Shown piece after piece: positions 8,328 to 14,678 of a DNA stretch of 14,678 nt. This DNA comes from Mucidula mucida. Taxonomy: Eukaryota; Basidiomycota; Agaricomycetes; Agaricales; Physalacriaceae. Made by a program: the position numbers and the translations under genes. Location: assembly GCA_015501055.1 (NCBI GenBank), contig JADNYV010000832.1, positions 1 to 14,678 of the forward strand. The letters are read 5' to 3'. Under the pieces are notes generated by a model that worked only from the letters and a program-made list of their open reading frames with translations, was not told the origin of the DNA and made no database searches. The stretch's first letter is position 1. The number at the start of each line of letters is the position of its first letter.

Positions 8328-8516
8328 TAGCACGCTCCTCATTCAACATTACGAGGGCACGACTACCGACGGCTTACTACCCCCCATTCAGTCAAATGCC
8401 TCTGACAAAGGGCGTTTATCCTTGTCGCTTCAAGCAACACCCTACATACCGGGTCGATCTCGCCGCTCCTCTTCCAAACTCCAAAGCCTGTTATCAGAGT
8501 CTCCGCGGTTCGTCAT

Positions 8517-10232
8517 CTGCGATGGGCGGTGAATATCGTCGGAAATTCAACTGACTTGTTTTGTTGAACAGATACATGGACTCCTAATTCGAGGCGCGAT
8601 GCTTATCTCGGTGAATGACGAGCGCCTGAGGGTTGGCGGGGATCCCTTATGTCATGAATCAGAAGCTCCAGATGGTCTGGAAATGCGGAAGGTCGGATAG
8701 TCGGAGGTGAGATGTGATTGCCTACTGTTCCGTTGGATGGAAAACCGGAAGTTATCCAGGAGCAGGCAAAAGGATGAGGATCAACGGTCATAATGAGGTT
8801 CAGGTAATGCGCGCGCGTACCATCGAACGCATGAAACTGGCAATCCGTTTATGCACGCCTCAATATCAACTGATCATGATGCTAGAGGTGGACGTGGACA
8901 CACACGCCGCGTCGATCAATCTCGTGCATCAACGGCGATCATATCTGGAGTGTGATCAGGATGTTATGTGTGGATTGATTGATACACGAGAACACGCGAG
9001 GTGAGGCGGTAAAAAGCGGGCCTCGTGTGGCATGAGCGCGCCAAAGAGATTAGGAGCGTATCTGAATGAGAACGAAGAATCATTCGGGCGCTTCGGAGCA
9101 CAGGTGGTTCAAAGTTGCGCGTCTATCCGCCGGCGAGTGTATGTTGCGGAGGATCTGAATGGAGCAGCTAAATTTGGAGGAGAAACTGAAGTAGAACGAA
9201 TATGAGCGACACAGAGCGAGGCTCGAGGGTGACCGAAGGAAGCATCCCCATCCTTTCAATGAGTAAAGGACAACTCTATCAGAAGTTCCACAGGCGATTA
9301 CTCCACGCCGCCCATGCATTATTGCAGTCAATCACCCGTCCATCCATGCCAGGTTCAGAGGCTCCGGACCTCCGGAATATTTGAGAACGGCCCAACTGAC
9401 CATTCAGTGCGTCGTCAATCAAATTTAGTGTCCTAATCCGGCAAGCGACTGCGCCAATCACTTCGGGATCGGCAGCGATCGACACGTATCATATCATCCG
9501 CCGGGTAAGTACAGTGACCGCAACATGTATGGGCCGACAGATGGCAACGCGCTGAGAGGGTGTCGCACGCTGTAGAAGATCGGCTTGAATGAATGAACGC
9601 AGGACAGGAGAAGAAGGCAGCACCGGAGATGTCGAGAGGCAAGGAAGTGGGTAAGCGCCGGTGAGATACGGGCTACCAGGGCATCAACCAACGGTCTCTG
9701 AGAGAGACAGGGATCGACGGTGATGTTCGGGGCCGAGCTACGCACTCGTCGGAGGCCATCGAGGACGGGCGAGAGCGTTGTGTTGGTGGGGCGTAGAGAG
9801 GCGACCGCGGGGAAGCGTGGGGGCAGAGAGGTGCGAGGATCGACCTGGCGGATAGACTTTGCATTGAGGATCCTCGTGGCGTATCTCCACGGACAGAAGC
9901 ATAGCGTGTGTGTGTACTTGCGTGTTAGACGCCGAGATGGATGGAGATGATGAATAGACGCTCGCAACCACTCTGTGGCTCCTGTTACAGAGCGGGTGCA
10001 CTGTATAGAGAGGCCACCCAGCGCAGTCAATATTGATCTGACCATTGCCCTCGGAAGTGAGGATAACACGTTTTGCATGGTCGGAACGGTCTTGACGGAG
10101 TAAAGGATGATTTGCTTCCACTTTCGGCCATGTTATTTCGGGCAGTATATTGATCGCCGGTTCGTATTTAACCACCATCGCTATGATTTGCATCTGCTGC
10201 GCATCCTCCCTGTCTGCTCCCGTTTACCCACC
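8517..10232. other. Long gene-poor stretch upstream of the zinc-finger gene
   Basis: No gene can be supported here. The minus strand holds two overlapping ATG-started open frames, 10193-9738 (151 aa) and 10078-9494 (194 aa), in different frames. Neither shows a domain, and both are rich in Ser, Pro, Arg and Leu, as expected from a pyrimidine-rich strand. The first would begin only about 40 bp from the divergent zinc-finger start. The stretch most likely includes a long promoter or 5' leader for that gene. Confidence 0.4.
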
Positions 10233-11117
10233 ATGGCAGCTGTATCCCTCCCAAGCATACACGAGATGTTCCCTGGTAAGCCTCACTTCCTCTCTTTTCC
10301 TGGCACGTGCTCACAATGATTCCTTAGATCACCTTCTGCAGCTGCAGCCTCGGCGCGTCTCATCTTCGAAACCTGCGCGAAGCCGCCCCACTTCTTTTCC
10401 CGAGCATCACTATGAAGTCCTGCGTTCGCGCCCCGAGTCTTCATCGTTACAAAGCGTCTCGTCCTCCCGCGCATCGCCGAGCGACGACGACGAGGCACAC
10501 GAAGAACGCCGGCATCTTTGCCGTTTGTGCCACAAGCGATTCAATCGCCCTAGCAGCCTACGTATCCATATGAACACGCACACTGGTGCTACTCGTACGT
10601 TCGCTCCATACCGTTCCATTTTATTCATCTTACCGACTCCAATCTAGCATTCCCATGTCCATTCCCCGGCTGTGGGCGGTCTTTCAACGTGAATAGTAAC
10701 ATGCGCCGTCATTATCGGAATCACAACGCCGGTGCCCCGCCTCCTCCTGCATCCCCACCTACAGCATTCTACACGCATCCACACGCTCATCCCCATCCCT
10801 ATCACTGTTCGCAGCAGCCATATCAACAACCCGAACATCATGTTCCCCATCTCGCATCTATGCAACGCGCGGCAAACCCGGGATGCGTCTATCGCGACAT
10901 ACCGCCACGCCCGGATTCGTGCTCGTCACATTCCTCGGCTTCTTCCTCAGGCGAAAAACGCCAGAGAGGAGTAAATCATAATGCAAGTCAATACGTATGG
11001 GCTCCTCCAGACGCGAGCGATCTGGATGGAGATGACGACAGTGGGCGGGAGTTTGAGGTGGAGATGAGAAGGCCACGGGCTATGGGGAGCGCTCTAAGGT
11101 CTTCGTATGACCGGTAA
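10233..11117 (+). CDS. C2H2 zinc-finger protein, two fingers, 259 aa (putative transcription factor)
   Basis: There are three exons: 10233-10275, 10328-10594 and 10648-11117. The introns are 52 nt (GTAAGC...TTAG) and 53 nt (GTACGT...CTAG), and both restore frame. Finger 1 is C79-x2-C82-x12-H95-x3-H99 (LCHKRFNRPSSLRIHMNTH). The linker TGATPFP follows, and finger 2 is C107-x4-C112-x12-H125-x3-H129 (GRSFNVNSNMRRHYRNH). The second intron splits the linker. Ahead of the fingers lies a Ser/Arg-rich region with an acidic patch (SDDDEAHEER). Behind them lies a His/Pro/Gln-rich low-complexity stretch (PHAHPHPYH) and an acidic segment (DLDGDDDSGREFEVE). This finger pair recurs in agaricomycete nuclear regulators that bind DNA; the targets here are unknown. 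The start at 10233 (CACCATGG context) is the first ATG joining the finger frame after splicing. The gene looks intact. Confidence 0.9.
10276..10327 (+). other. Zinc-finger gene intron 1
   Basis: This 52-nt phase-1 intron has a GTAAGC donor and a CCTTAG acceptor. It separates the 14-residue N-terminal exon from the rest. Confidence 0.85.
10595..10647 (+). other. Zinc-finger gene intron 2, within the finger linker
   Basis: This 53-nt phase-1 intron has a GTACGT donor and an ATCTAG acceptor. Splicing creates the Pro of the inter-finger linker HTGATPF. Confidence 0.9.
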
Positions 11118-13164
11118 CCGCAGTACTAAATTGTTTCTCGTTTTCATTTTTGTTCTCTTTCCGCTGTGTGTCATTCATAATTCATATACGCTATCTCTGT
11201 TCTCCATCCTATCTTCTATTCCTGCCATGATTTCTAGGGTATATGTAACGCAATGGATTTGGTACACATCGCTTTGCATTCCACCACGTCCAACTCAAAA
11301 TGACAAGGGTAACGATCTACATACATGGTAGTAATCTGCAAATGCACATGGAGTTGACGCCTTGGTCGTGGGCTGTGGCGCCTAAAAGGCAATTTAGCCG
11401 CTCGTAATGAGTAGATGACAGTACAAGAAGTCCATGTCCCTGATTATTTCGGCGCTCGCGTCTGACCGCCTCGCCGGAGTGAGAAAATTAGTAACTGTCT
11501 TCCTCAAAAATTATTCTTCTGATGCTGCGCAGTGTCGACCCACTGTGAGATTTTCTTTGTGAGCTTTCTTACGACAGTGTGTGGGGCATGTACGAAAATC
11601 GGGACGCGCACCGGCGCCACACGCCGTAGGCACGGAAGATCTGCCCGATTATCCGTCGGACGCGCTCGCCGTAGGATATGGGTTCCACGGAGCGGTGGGC
11701 GCGTCGGACGCGCCGAACTAGTTCTATGAACGAGCCCGACGGAAGTTTCGGTTGGAACTTGCCACTCTCCTCGGATCGACATCAGGCACGAGCTGAAGTC
11801 TGGCATGGAGGTTTCAAATAGAGTCCGACGTCGGCCTAGGCTTCAAGTCTGAGGCAGCACACTACATCCGCCGTGTATGGTGTGATTTTCTCATGAATAC
11901 CTGTCAATAGGATGAGTTGTATGCAGATAGACCAAACATTTCATGATCGGCGTTGATACACACTGCATCGATCGATCGGACATGTTGACGATCAACGCAC
12001 AGTGGACTTTGGTACACACGCGAGCTCCCAACGTGCTGACTTACGATGGAATAAACTCCATGATTCCCAAGACGATGTTCGCCACCCAGACCAGAAATCA
12101 CCGCTCTGGCGATCCGTCTGATCGTCACTACGCGCGTGTGGGCGCGCTCATCACCTCGTACATAGTGACATATGATCACTGTTGATCTTGATCGTCGTTT
12201 GGAAGGGAAAAACAACCGATGCGCGTGGGCGCTTTGAAGCTAAGGATAACGCTGACGTCGGTTCATAGGCGAGATATCAACGAGCGGAGACTGCTGCTTC
12301 GACTTACCACATATGACTGACAGTTCAACGAACCCACGCCAAATTCGCACTGAGGGTAGCCCCCACTTGTGCGCTGGATCCATGACTCCGTGCTTCCTGA
12401 TGGCAAGCCTACGCGTCTCTGGTAATCGCGGGCACAAGTTGGGAGTTTCTGATATATTTGGGATGAATAATTCGGCCAGTAGAAACCTTGAGCGGGAAAA
12501 GCGAGACAGATATAATCGGACTGGGGTTGAATCGAAAAATGACAAACATGATATGCTGGTATTTATTCAGTCGGCCGAGATAGATGTCAGCTCGTCACCG
12601 TAATTGACATGCCAGTGAGCTCCAGAGATGACCTGATCATCGTGTGTAGGAAGGTGGGCGCTCCAGTTCTGAGAAAGCGATAGGAAAAGACAGTCGATCG
12701 GGGAGGAGATCAAAAATAAAAATCGGATGCGTGGTACCAAGAAAAAGCAGAGTATGAAAGGCACGAACTTTCTAAGCGACATGAGAGTGCACACCTTTCA
12801 TGAGGAACATCATCTGAGGTTTAGTATTCACGATTTGGTTTGCGAAGCTGGAGCCTTGAAGGCCAGAATACAAACGTCGGCTCTCGGTCCGCCTTCCATT
12901 TTCAGGCCATATCACGTGGACATAATTTTTGCTTCCCATCTTCGTCTGACATGGAAACGACTCGATGCCATACAAGCATAAAGGTCATCTAGATGTCCTG
13001 AATCTTCCTATGCGTGTGTAAAAGGCAACATCTGATGCCTCGTGAGGACATGGATACACACTCGTTACGTGGGAGTGGCGACACACTGCCTTATGACTTC
13101 GGAATGATCTGTGGTCAGAACAGTGCTCATACTCTCACCGTCAAGTTGCTCCTCTCCAACTCAA
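11118..13164. other. Gene-poor stretch between the zinc-finger gene and the partial adaptor-like gene
   Basis: The first 200 bases are A/T-rich and suit a 3' UTR. No gene can be supported in the rest. On the minus strand, a coding-like segment about 12545-12308 ends at a good GTAAGT donor (12307) with a possible acceptor at 12240. A second minus-strand segment near 12780-12600 has an intron-like run ending TTTCTCAG. Neither gives a product I recognise, and both could be chance or gene relics. Confidence 0.35.
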
Positions 13165-14052
13165 ATGTCAAAGATACTTGCTCTCACTCCCACAGACCCG
13201 TTCTGCATACAACCGCTCGCACACTTGCCCTGCGGATGCGGCGTCAACATAGTTATTACGTTGGAGATTACTATGTCCAGAGCTCAACGGTCGTCGAACT
13301 ACATTTGAACCTGATCTTTACTTTGTCGATAGGCAGAGAAACAAGAAAGACTCCCCTGTCCTGTTGATGACGGATACGCGTGTCTGCATTGATGCCATAA
13401 GTGCACTGCTGGACGTAATGGGCTGGAATAAGGGCCCAGAGATCTTTATACAAGGAGCTCTTTCATTGAAGCCCGACGTAGGCTTAGGGCTGTTTACTTT
13501 CATCCTGTTGACCTCCCCCCAGGCAGTGACGCACAGGTCTCCGATATACATCGATTTGCAAAGCCTGATGTACTGGATCTTCGATCTCCGTGAATTTTAT
13601 AGTATACCGATTGGATTGACTTCACTGGATCACCCACACGAAGTTGATCCTGGACTCGATGTGTATGAACTTCTACAACGAATAGCGAGCACTGACAGTG
13701 ACAGGCCATTGTACAGCAAACACCGACTCTGCACATTAGGCCGTCTAGTTTGGACATCAAACATTGACGCTCGAGCGGTGCTTCTCCCGGTACTGGTGTT
13801 AGAAACGTGTTTCCCGAAGTGATGCGCATCTTACTTCCCAAGTTTAACGAGATGCATGTTCGCATTCAAACGCTGACCACAGCATATCACATCGATAACG
13901 TCCCAGAACTAGCGCTCGACGGCGCTGATACCCTGTCTAATGTGATACTTTGCCTCGATGTATCCGAGAGCCTGGCAAAACTCTTTCTAGGATTCGGAGC
14001 TCTGGCGGAAGGTATCTGCGGGACCGCGCGAAAGATGATTTCCATGACGCAG

Positions 14053-14106
14053 GTGAGTACTGAAAACGCTATCACAATTAATCCTTGATTTAGATCATTC
14101 TCATAG
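14053..14106 (+). other. Intron in the adaptor-like gene
   Basis: This 54-nt phase-0 intron has donor GTGAGT and acceptor CTCATAG. It is preferred over the earlier TTTAG at 14093 because only this acceptor keeps the downstream helical frame. Confidence 0.65.
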
Positions 14107-14426
14107 TGTGCTCAAGCGGTCAAAGAGGACTGCGTCTCGCTGGTGAAACATGCCGCAACCATTGCACTTGCTGTCATAACCGAGGTCAGCTCTGCCGCTG
14201 GTCCCATAGTCGTTGACTCCAATCTCTTGGAGTTGTGGTCGTACATCGCCCCAACCGTTTTTGTGTCGTTTATCACAAGACTCGGTAGAACTGTGCAAGA
14301 TGTAGAACGAGGAATTGCTGCTCTGTCAAAACTTCGACGTTACAAGTACTTCCTCCACCGGGCGCGAATAAGTGAGGAAATCAGCGAGCTAAGAACCGCC
14401 TAGATAATGCCCGGATGGCGGTCAGA

Positions 14427-14478
14427 GTAAGTCCTCGTTCATATCTGTATCTTCTCGCTCAGGCGAAATTCTTGGTAG
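14427..14478 (+). other. Intron in the adaptor-like gene, near the window end
   Basis: This 52-nt intron has donor GTAAGT and acceptor TTGGTAG. It joins NARMAVR to IRSDLPSRQLLMDIRNLQ in one frame. Confidence 0.55.
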
Positions 14479-14678
14479 ATCAGGTCCGATTTGCCGTCCA
14501 GGCAGCTGTTGATGGATATTCGAAATCTTCAGAGACGACTGGTCGCACGGGTCGAGGATAAGCATAGCACTCAAGGAATCTACCATCACGAAACAATTGA
14601 GAAACTAGATTTCATGGTCCGCGCTCATGCTAGCGTGACAAGTCTTAAATGTATTACTGTTTCCTTTATGCAACGCAC

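Larger units (their letters stand above)
7035..8516 (-). pseudogene. Hypothetical small spliced gene split by a transposon
   Basis: On the minus strand, exon 1 runs 8516-8450 (ATG, MTNRGDSDNRLW...), followed by an intron at 8449-8373 (GTATGT donor, less usual AAG acceptor). Exon 2 begins at 8372 and is cut at 8319 by the element at 7262-8318. Removing the element and one target-site copy makes the reading frame continue directly from MLNEERATGQ into PAGMHNLIASGGGTQKEIHI. Exon 2 then ends at 7164, with an intron at 7163-7113 (GTACGT...TTACAG, 51 nt) and exon 3 at 7112-7035. All phases agree and the restored product would be 95 aa. An alternative 3' end using a donor at 7088 is possible. I recognise no family. 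Continuity across the insertion could be chance over about 47 codons, so the gene call is moderate, but the good splice sites on both sides favour it. Confidence 0.5.
13165..14678 (+). pseudogene. Partial, frameshifted gene with fungal helical adaptor-like domain; runs off the window
   Basis: The model has exon 1 at 13165-13289 (ATG, MSKILALTPTDPF) and a weak 43-nt intron (13290-13332). A long exon from 13333 reads SPVLLMTDTRVCIDAISALL ... DVYELLQRIASTDSDRPLYS ... LGRLVWTSNIDA. Near 13770 one base is missing and the frame resumes as SSGASPGTGVRNVFPEVMRI and continues to 14052. A good 54-nt intron (14053-14106) follows, then an all-helical segment ending SKLRRYKYFLHRARISEEIS. A second one-base loss at about 14401 makes a TAG. 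Beyond it the frame continues as DNARMAVR, through an intron at 14427-14478, into DIRNLQRRLVARVEDKHSTQ to the window end. The helical part resembles N-terminal adaptor (MLKL/HeLo-like) domains of agaric STAND or kinase proteins that signal self/non-self or cell death; this is a by-eye inference. An in-frame optional intron at 13478-13522 is possible. Confidence 0.5.

Noticed and set aside
8714..9004. Open frame of 96 codons on the plus strand
   Set aside because: It starts at GTG, shows no domain and has no flanking splice signals that extend it.
11504..11806. Arg-rich open frame of 100 codons on the minus strand
   Set aside because: Composition is typical of an antisense G/C-rich run, with no motif and no splice support.
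11960..11985. Palindromic ATCGATCGAT cluster as a regulatory or origin site
   Set aside because: It is a short low-complexity palindrome with no repeated spacing or associated gene start.
1..14678. CRISPR arrays, rRNA, tRNA or prokaryotic operons
   Set aside because: I saw no regularly spaced repeats, no cloverleaf sequence or rRNA-like segment, and the genes have spliceosomal introns; I could not run a dedicated RNA search.

Overview
The window looks like a gene-dense piece of a basidiomycete (mushroom-type, Agaricomycetes) nuclear genome. The signs are: short GT-AG introns of about 41-77 nt that restore protein frames when removed, tandem members of the coiled-coil plus F-box plus leucine-rich family common in agarics, a spliced mitochondrial cytochrome c oxidase subunit IV gene, and a two-finger C2H2 regulator. 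There is no sign of operons, ribosome binding sites or prokaryotic signals. All functional calls come from reading translations by eye, with no database search.

Layout, left to right. (1) 391-1086 (+): two-exon gene for an unknown small membrane protein. (2) 1207-2014 and 2360-3995 (-): two tandem F-box-type paralogues, both broken. The left copy has lost its C-terminal repeat half. (3) 3996-5054: no supported gene. (4) 5055-5783 (+): intact five-exon COX4-family subunit of respiratory complex IV. (5) About 5795-6830 (-): strongly decayed GAPDH pseudogene, tail to tail with the COX gene. (6) 7035-8516 (-): small hypothetical spliced gene whose second exon is split by a 1,057-bp transposable element at 7262-8318. 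The element has terminal inverted repeats of about 215 bp and a 9-bp target-site duplication, which suggests a non-autonomous Mutator-like (MULE) element. It carries its own short ORF. (7) 8517-10232: no convincing gene. (8) 10233-11117 (+): intact three-exon C2H2 zinc-finger protein. (9) 11118-13164: no convincing gene. (10) 13165 to the right edge (+): partial, frameshifted gene with a helical domain resembling N-terminal adaptor domains of fungal STAND/MLKL-like proteins.

The contrast between gene classes is the main theme. The two housekeeping or regulatory genes (COX4, C2H2) and the small membrane protein read cleanly through all their splice junctions. The fast-evolving accessory genes (F-box pair, adaptor-like gene, GAPDH copy, TE-split gene) are all damaged. 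Together with the transposon this marks an accessory, decaying segment between conserved genes. The most notable findings are the transposon whose removal restores an exon, and the buried GAPDH relic.
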